From positions 1 to 64,000 of the forward strand of contig DATGID010000084.1 in the NCBI GenBank assembly GCA_035307385.1: a stretch of DNA of 64,000 bases, written 5' to 3'. Under the pieces are notes generated by a model, which made no database searches, was not told the origin of the DNA, and saw nothing but the letters and a program-made list of their open reading frames with translations. Source of the stretch: DATBHW01 sp035307385. GTDB lineage: Bacteria > Chloroflexota > Ktedonobacteria > Ktedonobacterales > DATBGS01. Both the position numbers and the translations under genes were made by a program. Of the stretch, positions 40,431 to 48,925 are shown piece after piece; the first letter of the stretch is position 1; each line of letters starts with the position of its first letter.

Positions 40431-41906
40431 ATGATGAATCATCCTTCGCTGCGCAGCATTCCGCGTTCTGGCGATCTCGACGAAGAGCTTATTTTGAAGA
40501 CAACCCAGGAACAGCGCCCATTGGGCTTTTGGCGTCGTCTTTGGCATGGCTGGCTCTGGCTGACTGGTCCCCGTCTTGAGCGCTTTGGCATGGACCCGAC
40601 TGGGCAAGAAGACCTGCGCCGTTCACAGATGGTCAGCGTCCTGCTGGTGCTGGTGGTGGCAGCCATTTGTGTGCTTGTCCCTGATGTGTTCATTCAGCCG
40701 CGCTTGATTGTATCGCTTTTTGTAGACGCCGGGTTAGGTCTGCTAGCGGCATTTTTGAATCGCGCTGGGAAGACGACGCTGGCCGGGTTGATCTGCATCT
40801 TGCTGGTCGATCTGGGGGTCACAGCGGCTATTCTGAATAACTCCACCGGGCTGAGCAGCCTGGCACCTTCGATCTTTTCTCTCTATCTCATTGCGGTTTT
40901 GGACGCTGGGGTCGTGCTTTCGCGCCCCTGGATTGTCGCCATAGGCTTTGTTCAGATGGGACTTATTCTGGCGCTGTTCACGCTGATCCATCCTGATGCA
41001 TCGCTGCTCCTCTTGATCAAGAGCGATTATAACGGCCAGGGCTATCCGGTGCTGGTGCCCCCGATTTTGCTGATTATGTGTACGACGGCGATTGTCTGGC
41101 TCTATTCTGCTGGTGTACAGCGCGCGCTAGTGCGAGCCAGCCGGGCAGAAGAACTGGCCGAGGCGCGGGCGCGGATTCACGAGCAGGCGCGCCAGATTGC
41201 CGAACAGAACCAACGCCTGGAGCACGGCATCAGCCTGTTGCAAGAAGTACATGCGCGCCTTGCCAATGGGGAATACACGGCGCGCGTGAACTTGCAAGGG
41301 AACGAGCTGCTGCCGCTGGGCGTGAGCCTGAATCTGCTGGCCGAACGGTTAAGCAGGAGTGGTCGTGTCCAGCAGGACTACCAGCGACTAGAGGAAGCCA
41401 TCCAGCAATTAGTGCGGGCCAGCGCTGCACTGACCCAGGGTGTGTTTCCTGTGGCGCTGGCTCCAAGTGGCACTGCTGTCGATCAAATGACTTCTTTTCT
41501 GGCCTGGGTGCAGCAGTTGGTGAGCCATCTGGCCCAGGGAAGCACGATGGCCGATGACCTTCAGGCGGTTTTGCAGCACCAGGAGGGGTATCTGGCGCAG
41601 GCTGAATCGTCGCTATTTAATCTGCGTTCGCTCGTCAACTCTGGAATGAGCGCGAGCACAGAGTCGCGATCTTCTTACAGAAGCGCGCCGCTGGGCGATA
41701 GGTTGGCTCAAGAGCCGCCGGATTCATCGCTGCTGCGTTTGCAGTTAGCGCAAGGGTATGCCCTCTGCGAGCGGCTTACCCAGGAGTGCGTCCAGGCCCA
41801 TCAGCTTGGGAGACGCTGTGTGCAGGGAACACGCCTGCTCAGCCTGCAACTGAAAGAGGCGCTAAGAAGCAAACCCGCTGGTGGCAGGGCCAGCGGGTCA
41901 CTCTAA
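40431..41906 (+). CDS. Membrane sensor-like protein with HAMP-like and coiled-coil region, no output domain
   Basis: 491 residues. Six or so membrane helices occupy about residues 65-245 (LLVLVVAAICVLVPDVF to CTTAIVWLYSAGVQ). A long coiled coil follows (EELAEARARIHEQARQIAEQNQRLE), then a HAMP-like segment with HARLANGEYTARVNLQGNELLPLGVSLNLLAERL, and a further helical region. There is no kinase, cyclase or methyl-accepting domain, so its partner must be another protein. ATG 40431 has AGAGGAG 7 bp upstream. A perfect consensus promoter suggests constant, strong transcription. Confidence 0.72.
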   Translation: MMNHPSLRSIPRSGDLDEELILKTTQEQRPLGFWRRLWHGWLWLTGPRLERFGMDPTGQEDLRRSQMVSVLLVLVVAAICVLVPDVFIQPRLIVSLFVDAGLGLLAAFLNRAGKTTLAGLICILLVDLGVTAAILNNSTGLSSLAPSIFSLYLIAVLDAGVVLSRPWIVAIGFVQMGLILALFTLIHPDASLLLLIKSDYNGQGYPVLVPPILLIMCTTAIVWLYSAGVQRALVRASRAEELAEARARIHEQARQIAEQNQRLEHGISLLQEVHARLANGEYTARVNLQGNELLPLGVSLNLLAERLSRSGRVQQDYQRLEEAIQQLVRASAALTQGVFPVALAPSGTAVDQMTSFLAWVQQLVSHLAQGSTMADDLQAVLQHQEGYLAQAESSLFNLRSLVNSGMSASTESRSSYRSAPLGDRLAQEPPDSSLLRLQLAQGYALCERLTQECVQAHQLGRRCVQGTRLLSLQLKEALRSKPAGGRASGSL

Positions 41907-41980
41907 CTGGGATGCGTCCACGAAGCGCCTATGCTCGGCCCGCAATGTATAGAGCCTGAGGGCCGTTTAAACGGGATGCA

Positions 41981-42925
41981 TTATCCCTCCATTGGTTCCA
42001 TGCGGCCCAGCATGGCGATGCGGGTGTAATACGCCCAGTAGCCTTGCCAGACGCCGTAGCGGTCAAAGATGCGCTGCACATCGGCGCTTGGCATAGGCTG
42101 GCCGCTATTGTAGAGCTTGGCCGCCGCTTTTGCCAGTTCCTGGTCGAGGATGGAGACACGCTCCATGCGCCCCAGGCCACGCACCAGAATAAAATGCGAG
42201 GACCACTCGCCAATTCCGCGCACGCCGCGCAGCCGCGCCGCGACCTGCGTATAGTCACCAACACGCAGGAATGATTCGTCCACCTCCTGAAAGAACTGTG
42301 TCACTGCAAGCAGATACTCCAGCTTGCGCTCGTTGTGTACCACCGCTGCCAGCGTTGCCGGGTCGGCTGCCGCTAACTGTGCTGGCTCCGGGAAGGCGCG
42401 ATAGGTTTCGCCATTCACGCTGATGCTGCTGCCGAAGCGCTCCACCAGCGCGAGCTTGATGTGGTGCGCGATAGGCATGGGGATGCGCTGCGCCAGCACT
42501 GCCCAGCAGGCAATCTCAAACGGGGTGAGGAACTTCGGCTGATGCAGCCCGTAAAAGCGCTCAATAGTGGCCGCGAAGGCCGGGTCGGCGCGCCCAATGG
42601 CATAAAACGGCTCAAGATCATCGTCCAGGCTGAGGAAGAAGCGGATGCGGTCGGCCATGGCGGCGTGGTCCTCGTCGCTGAGTGGCCGCTCTGAAAAGAG
42701 GGTATAAGCCAGGCGCGGCTGCTCGACAGTTCCCGCGCTGCGCAGTGCAAAGGCAACGGCCTGCCCGTGCAGCGTCACCGCTTTGGTGATGGTCGCGTCG
42801 GCCAGCGCCTGCTCACCAGCAGTGGGCGAAAACGCTTTCAGAAAGCCGAGCGTCTTGGAGAAATCGAAGGGGGCGCGTGGCGTCAGCGTGTCGGTGATGG
42901 TTTGCAGGGTGGGTGTTGCCAGCAT
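41981..42925 (-). CDS. AlkA-type DNA-3-methyladenine glycosylase (HhH-GPD)
   Basis: 314 residues. The helix-hairpin-helix is LRGVRGIGEWSSHFIL (about 228-243) and the catalytic Asp lies in SILDQELAKA, in the position that DTHI takes in endonuclease III. The N-terminal half is the variable beta-domain of AlkA-like proteins. The family excises alkylated purines and starts base-excision repair. ATG 42925 follows AAAGGAGCG. It converges with the sensor-like gene and is probably monocistronic. Confidence 0.86.
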   Translation of the reverse strand: MLATPTLQTITDTLTPRAPFDFSKTLGFLKAFSPTAGEQALADATITKAVTLHGQAVAFALRSAGTVEQPRLAYTLFSERPLSDEDHAAMADRIRFFLSLDDDLEPFYAIGRADPAFAATIERFYGLHQPKFLTPFEIACWAVLAQRIPMPIAHHIKLALVERFGSSISVNGETYRAFPEPAQLAAADPATLAAVVHNERKLEYLLAVTQFFQEVDESFLRVGDYTQVAARLRGVRGIGEWSSHFILVRGLGRMERVSILDQELAKAAAKLYNSGQPMPSADVQRIFDRYGVWQGYWAYYTRIAMLGRMEPMEG

Positions 42926-43080
42926 GATGGTTGTCGCTCCTTTATCTAGTTTGTCCAGGCTTCAAACGGTTCTTATCGGTTTCTGGTTTGAGTATGCCAG
43001 AGCGGAGTGACAGCAGTATGTCAGCAGCAAAATGAGTTTGCGCAGCAGAGAAAAGAAGAGCAGGGGCAGCATCGATGCGT

Positions 43081-43086
43081 TATAAT
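43081..43086 (+). promoter_or_regulatory. TATAAT element directly before a leaderless start
   Basis: TATAAT at 43081-43086 lies 6 bp before the ATG at 43093. A -35 match is weak. Transcription would begin at the start codon. Confidence 0.45.
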
Positions 43087-43092
43087 ACTGGC

Positions 43093-43716
43093 ATGAGTGA
43101 ATCATCCCCTCCTTCAACTGAAACAGCGATGAACGAGACACCAACGCCAGCGACGGCGCAGCCCGCGGCTCCCACGCCGCGTGTGCCCAGGCAACCGGCC
43201 AAAGGGCGCGTCTTTCGCCGCACCAGCTATGCCCGCGCCATCATCGAGGGCGTGGTGATCTTTGCGGCTTTCCGGCTGTTGGATATGGTTTCGATCAACA
43301 CCTGGCCGGGCGCGGCGCTCATCGCGTTCTTCTTCTTGCTGCTCTTGCTGCAATTTTCTCCGCCGGTCTGGGCAGCGATGCGCGTCGTCTCCACCAAGCG
43401 CGAGAAGATGAGCGGGCGCTTCTGGAAGATGGGGCCAATGCTAGCGGGCCTCTGCTTCCTGGTCGATCTGGCGGTGACGCTGACGCTGGGCAACGCTGGC
43501 CTGTTTGGCGGCCCGGATGGCAACGGCCCGGTCTGGGCACGGCTGGCATCTGGCGCGGCGCATCCGCTCTCGTGGGGCGCTTTTATCGGCAACGAGATTG
43601 GCTCAGCCGCCTTCCTGCTGATCTACTTCACGATTGCCGTAATCTGCACACGCCTGGCAAACGGCGGCTTCCTGCGCTTCACGATGCCTGCTGGCAACGG
43701 GCGTGTCACGCTCTAA
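43093..43716 (+). CDS. Membrane protein of unknown function
   Basis: 207 residues. The first 50 are Pro/Thr/Ala-rich and cytosolic; four hydrophobic segments follow (about 55-75, 76-95, 120-140, 170-190). No family recognised. There is no ribosome-binding site, but a TATAAT lies at 43081-43086, which would place the mRNA 5' end at the ATG. Confidence 0.7.
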   Translation: MSESSPPSTETAMNETPTPATAQPAAPTPRVPRQPAKGRVFRRTSYARAIIEGVVIFAAFRLLDMVSINTWPGAALIAFFFLLLLLQFSPPVWAAMRVVSTKREKMSGRFWKMGPMLAGLCFLVDLAVTLTLGNAGLFGGPDGNGPVWARLASGAAHPLSWGAFIGNEIGSAAFLLIYFTIAVICTRLANGGFLRFTMPAGNGRVTL

Positions 43717-43773
43717 TTAGATCAGAACATCAGAGCAAGGCGAAATATCAAGCTTATTCAAGGGGGCGAATAG

Positions 43774-44181
43774 ATGAGCGTTGAGCCAGAAAAAGAGGCG
43801 GAGGCGTTTATGCCAGTTCCAGGCACACAAGAAACCGAGATTAAAGGAATTGTGCGCAATCCTCGTATCTTTGGCGGCAAACCCATCATTGGTAAACACC
43901 GGATTTCTGTGCATGATATTGCCGAGTGTATACATCGTGGGTATACGCCTGAATATATCATTTCCGAAGATGTCTATCCTACCCTCACTCTGACCGAAGT
44001 GTATGCTGCCTTACACTATTATTATGAGCATCAGGAAGAAATTGACCGCGAGATTGCTGAAGATGCAGCAGATGTGAAGAGACACGCGCAGGAAGACATG
44101 TCACCAATTGCTCAACGGCTCCGACAGCACATCAGGGAGCGCCGGGAGAAAGGACTGTACGAGAAGGGTCAGGGTGTCTGA
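43774..44181 (+). CDS. DUF433 protein, probable antitoxin
   Basis: 135 residues. The DUF433 core is visible as GIVRNPRIFGGKPIIGKHRISVHDIAECIHRGYTPEYIISEDVYPTLTLTEVYAALHYYYEHQEEI, a small winged-helix-like domain that binds DNA in antitoxins. The C-terminal 40 residues are charged and helical (AEDAADVKRHAQEDMSP). It precedes the DUF5615 toxin with overlapping ends, the standard arrangement for such TA modules. Two ATGs (43774, 43810) are in frame; the former is used here, with a weak AAGGGGG upstream. Confidence 0.86.
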   Translation: MSVEPEKEAEAFMPVPGTQETEIKGIVRNPRIFGGKPIIGKHRISVHDIAECIHRGYTPEYIISEDVYPTLTLTEVYAALHYYYEHQEEIDREIAEDAADVKRHAQEDMSPIAQRLRQHIRERREKGLYEKGQGV

Positions 44182-44527
44182 TGTGCTGCGCTATTTTTTT
44201 GATGAGCATATGAATACAGCTATTGCCGATCAACTTCGTATGCGCGGCGTGAATGTTTTAACTGCACAAGAGGCAGGCCGTGCAGGTCAAGGAATACCTG
44301 ATTCGGAACAACTTGCTTATGCCACTAACCTGGGATGTACTTTCGTCACAAAGGAAAAGCGGGAGTTTCCTGTATTGGCTTATCAGCAGATTCCACATGC
44401 GGGGATCATCATTCTTCAACGTGACGCAGGCATTGGTGACTACATTGAATATCTCGAATACCTTGCCAAGACAACGGAGCCGGAAGAGATAGAGAGCCAA
44501 CCACCTGTCTATTACAACTGGACGTAA
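44174..44527 (+). CDS. DUF5615 PIN-like toxin
   Basis: About 117 residues. The N-terminus VLRYFFDEHMNTAIADQLRMRGVNVLTAQEAGRAG is the DUF5615 pattern, a PIN-like nuclease with acidic active-site residues (Asp/Glu in FFDEH and DSEQLAYATNLG). PIN nucleases cut RNA. The start is GTG 44174 or GTG 44183; the first overlaps the antitoxin stop by 8 bases and has AAGG upstream. It is the toxin gene of the pair with DUF433. Confidence 0.85.
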   Translation: MSDVLRYFFDEHMNTAIADQLRMRGVNVLTAQEAGRAGQGIPDSEQLAYATNLGCTFVTKEKREFPVLAYQQIPHAGIIILQRDAGIGDYIEYLEYLAKTTEPEEIESQPPVYYNWT

Positions 44528-44599
44528 TGGCAGCTTCCACATCCAGCCCCCTCACAAAGAAGCCTGAAGCAGCCAAACTTTTCTTCAGGAGCAGCAGCC

Positions 44600-45799
44600 A
44601 TGAGCACTTCTAGCGACACGATGACCAAGGAGCAGCGCCAGCAGTTGCTGCGCTGGCGGTTGGTGCTGGGGAGCCGCACCGAGAAATGCCAGTGCGGCGC
44701 GAAGGGTGGGCCAGAATGCCGTTGCACCGGCTCGGCCATGGACCTGGGCGGCCTGGCCGACGCGATGCCCGAAACGGACGCCTTTGGCATCGATGGCGCG
44801 CTGGAACTGGCCTATCAGGAGCGGCAATTCAGCATGGAAGGCTCGCGGCCCAATATCCCGCGCTGGCTAGGCGACATTCGCCGCTATTTCCCGCAAGATG
44901 TGGTTGCGATGCTCCAGAAGGATGCCATCGAGCGCCAGGGCTTGAAGGAACTGCTTTTCGAGCCGGAAACGCTGCCGCTTATGGAGAAGAACGTTGACCT
45001 GCTTGCCACGCTGCTTTCGCTCCAGAACATGATTCCTGAGCAAACGAAAGAGACGGCGCGACAGGTGGTGCGGGAGATCGCCGACGAGATCAAGAAGAAG
45101 CTGGATAATGAGATTCGCCAGGCGGTCTTTGGCGCGCTCAGCCGCAATAATCATAGCCCGCTGCCGGTCTATCGCAACATCGACTGGAAGCGCACGATTG
45201 CGCGCAACCTGAAAAACTATGATGGCGAGCTAAAGCGCATCATCCCCGACCGCTTTTACTTCTGGGCCAACGAAAAGAAGTTCCGCGAATGGCAGATCAT
45301 CGTCTGCGTCGATCAGAGCGGCAGTATGGCAAGCTCTGTCGTGTATAGCTCCATCATGGCCGCCATCTTCGCCTCGCTCTCCGTCCTGCGCACCAATCTG
45401 ATCGTGTTTGATACCGAAGTGGTGGACCTGACCGAGCAGTTGCATGACCCGGTGGATGTGCTCTTTGGCGCGCAGCTTGGCGGCGGCAACGATGGCCCCA
45501 AGGCCATCGCTTATTGCACGCAGCAGATTATTCAGCCGGAAAAGACGATTTTTATCTATATCAGCGATCTGTATGAAGGCTCGAATGGCCCCATTATGGT
45601 CAAGCAGTTTGCCGGGCTGGTAGAAAGCAAAGTGCATTGCCTGTGCCTGCTGGCGCTCGATGACACCGGGCGCGCTTCCTATGACAAGGACATTGCCCAG
45701 CGCATTGCCAACCTGGGCATCCCGACGCTGGCCTGTACGCCCAAGAAGCTCATCGGGCTGGTGGAGGCCATTTTGCAGGGCAAAGAGGTGAAGGCGTGA
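44600..45799 (+). CDS. VWA-domain protein (CoxE-like), coupled to an ATP-grasp gene
   Basis: 399 residues. A Cys cluster near the N-terminus (C30, C32, C40, C42 in EKCQCGAKGGPECRC) looks like a zinc-binding site, followed by a helical middle (about 70-200). The von Willebrand factor A domain begins WQIIVCVDQSGSMASSVVY with the full MIDAS motif DxSxS at Asp238. CoxE-like VWA proteins usually act with a MoxR AAA+ ATPase, which is absent here. The gene overlaps the next by GTGA, so the two are translated together. ATG 44600 follows AGGAGCAGCAGCC. The predicted site is cytosolic; the role is unknown. Confidence 0.85.
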   Translation: MSTSSDTMTKEQRQQLLRWRLVLGSRTEKCQCGAKGGPECRCTGSAMDLGGLADAMPETDAFGIDGALELAYQERQFSMEGSRPNIPRWLGDIRRYFPQDVVAMLQKDAIERQGLKELLFEPETLPLMEKNVDLLATLLSLQNMIPEQTKETARQVVREIADEIKKKLDNEIRQAVFGALSRNNHSPLPVYRNIDWKRTIARNLKNYDGELKRIIPDRFYFWANEKKFREWQIIVCVDQSGSMASSVVYSSIMAAIFASLSVLRTNLIVFDTEVVDLTEQLHDPVDVLFGAQLGGGNDGPKAIAYCTQQIIQPEKTIFIYISDLYEGSNGPIMVKQFAGLVESKVHCLCLLALDDTGRASYDKDIAQRIANLGIPTLACTPKKLIGLVEAILQGKEVKA

Positions 45800-46698
45800 G
45801 GGCCATCTTCTGTGCCGACCCACTGGACCGCAAGCGCCCTGACCCGATGTACGCCCGCGAGGTGGAAGCGGCCCGCGCGGCGGGCTTTGAGTGCTCGCTG
45901 CTCAATTTCGAGGCGCTGGTAGACGAGCAGGATGCCGAGACAGCGGTGCGCCGCATTGCACCTGCTGGTGGGCAGGAATCTGGCGTCTATCGCGGCTGGA
46001 TGCTGCGCCTTGAAGCATATGAGCTTTTGTATGCTGCACTTCAAAAGCGTGGTATCACGCTCATCCATTTGCCCGTGGTCTATCGCCATTGTCATTATCT
46101 GCCATACTCGTATTCGCTCGTTGAGGGGCACACGCCGCGCTCGGTCTGGCTGGCGGCCAATGCGGGCCTGGGCATCGAGCGCATCATGGAGGCGCTGCGC
46201 CCGTTCGGAGACGCGCCAGTCATCGTCAAGGATTATGTAAAGTCGCGCAAGCACGAATGGGCCGAGGCGTGCTATATACCCTCGGCGGCTGATCGCGCAG
46301 CGGTGGAGCGCGTGACGACGCGCTTTCTTGAGCTTCAGGGCGCTGATCTGAACTGGGGGCTGGTCTTTCGGGAGTTTATCGAGTTCGAGCCGCTGGCGCA
46401 GCACTCCAAAAGCGGGATGCCGCTGACTACAGAGTTTCGACTGTTCTTCCTCGATGGCGAACTGCTGCTCTCAATGCCCTATTGGGACGAGGGCGAGTAT
46501 GGCGACCTCCAGCCGCCGATTGAACGTTTTCTGCCGATTGCCCAGAAAGTGCACAGCCGCTTCTTTACCATGGATGTGGCGAAGCGGCTGGATGGCGATT
46601 GGCTGATTATCGAGCTAGGCGATGGTCAGGTGGCGGGCTTGCCGGAGCAGGCCGATGTGGCCGCCTTCTATCGCGGGCTGGCAAAGCGCCTGGCTTAG
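45796..46698 (+). CDS. ATP-grasp domain protein (DUF4343-type)
   Basis: 300 residues. ATP-grasp features are visible: a lysine in PVIVKDYVKSRKHEW, the FRLFFLDGELLLSMPYWDEGEYGD stretch and the closing ELGDGQVAGLPE typical of DUF4343 members. ATP-grasp enzymes ligate a carboxylate to an amine or other nucleophile. The start is GTG at 45796, overlapping the VWA stop by 4 bases. Its substrate may be a protein or a small molecule bound by the VWA partner; this is inference. The gene end overlaps the convergent LLM gene by 4 bp. Confidence 0.8.
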   Translation: MRAIFCADPLDRKRPDPMYAREVEAARAAGFECSLLNFEALVDEQDAETAVRRIAPAGGQESGVYRGWMLRLEAYELLYAALQKRGITLIHLPVVYRHCHYLPYSYSLVEGHTPRSVWLAANAGLGIERIMEALRPFGDAPVIVKDYVKSRKHEWAEACYIPSAADRAAVERVTTRFLELQGADLNWGLVFREFIEFEPLAQHSKSGMPLTTEFRLFFLDGELLLSMPYWDEGEYGDLQPPIERFLPIAQKVHSRFFTMDVAKRLDGDWLIIELGDGQVAGLPEQADVAAFYRGLAKRLA

Positions 46699-47621
46699 CC
46701 TTGATCGAGCAGTTCGATGACGCGAGCGAAGCGCTCGACGCCCTCGACGCCATCAGGCTCCAGGGCGACAATCAGATGCTTCAGGCCGATGTCGACGAAC
46801 TTGCGCAGCATCTCGGCTACCTCTTCCGGCGTGCCGGAGAGTTCCGGCGCGTTCGCTGGTTTGGTTTCGCCTGGCGCGAGCAGTTGCACTCCCACAGCGG
46901 CGGTAAACTCAATTGTGGCCGGGTCGCGTCCCACCTTCTGGCAGGCTTCCAGCAGCGCGGGATATTTGCTGGCGATGTGGTCGACGCCCTGTGTCCAGCC
47001 AGTGGTGTTCCAGATGTCGGCATAGCGTGCGGTCAGTTCCAGCATGCGCGGGCGGCCAGCGCCGATCATAATCGGCAGGTGGCCCTTGGAGGGGCCACGC
47101 GGGCGCAGCACCGCATTGCGCGCCTGATAATAGGTGCCCTCGAAATCGACATGCCCCTCGCGCAGCAGCGGCAAGATGATCTTCAGCGCTTCTTCAAAGC
47201 GGCTGGCAAGGTGATCGAAGGGAAGGCCATAGGCGCGATATTCCGGCTCGTGCCAGCCCGCGCCCAGGCCCAGAATGAAGCGGCCATTGCTGATCTCGTC
47301 CAGGCTGTCGGCCATCTTGGCGGTCAGCGCCGGATTGCGAAAGGACGTGCAGGCGACCAGGGGACCAAGCTGGATGCGCGAGGTAGCGGCAGCCAGCCCG
47401 CTCAGGAAGGTGAAAACTTCCCACATGCCCTTCTCGTCGCGGCCAGGGAAGCGAAAGATCAGGTGGTCGGCCAGCCAGAGCGAGTCGAAGCCCGCCTGCT
47501 CTGCCGCGACTGCCGTGTCCCGCAGATCGCTGAAGCGCGCCGTCTGGCCGTTAAACTCGCCTTCATCAATGGAAGGAATAAGCCCCAGCTTCATCTTGCG
47601 CTGGGAAGTGCTTTGAGTCAT
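46695..47621 (-). CDS. LLM-class flavin/F420-dependent oxidoreductase
   Basis: 308 residues, TIM-barrel of the bacterial luciferase type. The beginning MKLGLIPSIDEGEFNGQTARFSDLRDTAVAAEQAGFDSLWLADH and ATSRIQLGPLVACTSFRNPALTAKMADSLDEISNGRFILGLGAGW are the F420-dependent LLM signatures. The reaction is unknown; hydride transfer with F420 or flavin is expected. A second in-frame ATG lies at residue 10. It is co-directional with the EamA transporter gene, whose stop overlaps its start by 4 bp (ATGA). Confidence 0.9.
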   Translation of the reverse strand: MTQSTSQRKMKLGLIPSIDEGEFNGQTARFSDLRDTAVAAEQAGFDSLWLADHLIFRFPGRDEKGMWEVFTFLSGLAAATSRIQLGPLVACTSFRNPALTAKMADSLDEISNGRFILGLGAGWHEPEYRAYGLPFDHLASRFEEALKIILPLLREGHVDFEGTYYQARNAVLRPRGPSKGHLPIMIGAGRPRMLELTARYADIWNTTGWTQGVDHIASKYPALLEACQKVGRDPATIEFTAAVGVQLLAPGETKPANAPELSGTPEEVAEMLRKFVDIGLKHLIVALEPDGVEGVERFARVIELLDQG

Positions 47622-48658
47622 GGAAGATACCCTTTCTCGTCCGGCTCTGTGGGGAGTGTTGCCTGGCTTTCTGATGGGATGCTCACTTCAGCAAGCGTCC
47701 CGCTGAGTGGGCTGGCTTGTGCCTGCGCACGCGCCTGATAGTGCTGCCGGGCAGGAAGAATGACTGCAAAAATCAGTCCTGCAAGAATGAGGACGCCGCT
47801 GACGAGCAGATTGACGCTCAGCCGCTCGCCCAGCAGTGGGATGGCATAGGCCACCGTCAAAAACGGCGCGACAAAGCCCATCGCGTTGGCGACAAAGGCG
47901 CTGCTGCCATGGATGCCCCATTGGAAGGCGGCATCGCGGCCCACTGAAACGAGCAGCGCCAGCCCCACTGCCGACAGCAGCGCCAGCCAGGTGACGCTGG
48001 CGTGAATGGCTTGCTGGCGCAGTATGTCTGGCAGGACGAGCAGCGGCATAATCAAAGCACAGGTCGTCAGCGCGTAACAGGCCAACTCCAGCGGGTGATA
48101 GGTTTTGCTCTGGCGCTGCGCCAGCAGGGTGAAGGCCGTCCACGCGGTCGCGGCTAGCAGGATGAACCCGTTGCCCAGCGGCGTGCCCAGCGAGTTACCT
48201 AGCCCGCCCTGAGATGATCCAAACAGGACAATGACCACCCCGATGATGCCCAGCCCGGTGCCAATGATTTTAGGGAGCGTCAGGGCCTCGTGGAAAAAGA
48301 TTCTGGCGCCAATCAACGCCAGCACCGGCCCCAGCATATAGATAAGCTGCGCGGACAGGGCGGTGGTGAACCCGATACCCAGCGCAAAACAGGTGCTGTT
48401 CAGCCCATAGCAGAGGCTCATCGGCAGCGCGTTGCGAAAGCTGCGCCAGTGCAGGCCGCCTGGCACGCTCCAGATGGCAATCGGCAGCATGACCAGCGCG
48501 GCAATCCAGATGCGCAGGGCGGTCACAGTGAACGGCGAGAAGCTTTGGAGGGCATATTTTGCCAACAGCGACGCAGAAGTGGAGAGGCACACTGCCAACA
48601 ATAGCGCGAACAGACGCCAGATGCTGGTGGGTTTCTTTTGCGCGTCTGTTTGACTCAC
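47618..48658 (-). CDS. EamA/DMT-family transporter
   Basis: 346 residues with ten hydrophobic helices in two five-helix EamA repeats, the second beginning near TAWTAFTLLAQRQSKTYHPLELACYA. This is the drug/metabolite transporter superfamily, which moves amino acids, purines or small metabolites. The start is GTG 48658 after AAAGG. It is translationally coupled to the LLM oxidoreductase, so the two may act on the same compound. Confidence 0.87.
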   Translation of the reverse strand: MSQTDAQKKPTSIWRLFALLLAVCLSTSASLLAKYALQSFSPFTVTALRIWIAALVMLPIAIWSVPGGLHWRSFRNALPMSLCYGLNSTCFALGIGFTTALSAQLIYMLGPVLALIGARIFFHEALTLPKIIGTGLGIIGVVIVLFGSSQGGLGNSLGTPLGNGFILLAATAWTAFTLLAQRQSKTYHPLELACYALTTCALIMPLLVLPDILRQQAIHASVTWLALLSAVGLALLVSVGRDAAFQWGIHGSSAFVANAMGFVAPFLTVAYAIPLLGERLSVNLLVSGVLILAGLIFAVILPARQHYQARAQAQASPLSGTLAEVSIPSESQATLPTEPDEKGYLP

Positions 48659-48852
48659 TACACGACCTTTCGCTTTAGCAGATGTTCAAGAGAGATTATA
48701 CCGCTCTCATGGCGTCTAAAAGCCAGAGGAAGCATCTGTTTTCATGTGAAAGCATACACGCTCTTACCTGCCATCTTCTGTCAGGATTCAGCCTCCTACC
48801 ACTCTAGCGCTGATCTGGGAGGGCCAGCCGCAGCCCCAGTGTGCTTGCCCTC

Positions 48853-48882
48853 TTGACAAGGCTGCTCTTGAACGGCTACCAT
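48853..48882 (+). promoter_or_regulatory. Promoter of the TetR/TIM-barrel operon
   Basis: TTGACA (48853-48858), 18-bp spacer, TACCAT (48877-48882). A TGATT-CTATC-AATCA dyad at 48896-48910 follows and could be the TetR operator. Confidence 0.55.
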
Positions 48883-48925
48883 CTTTACGGATGACTGATT
48901 CTATCAATCAAAAAAGAAGGTGAGC

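Noticed and set aside
41981..42925. Loss of the catalytic Asp in the AlkA-like glycosylase
   Set aside because: Alignment to AlkA alone suggested Gln in place of Asp, but alignment to endonuclease III and MutY shows the Asp of SILDQEL in the catalytic position.
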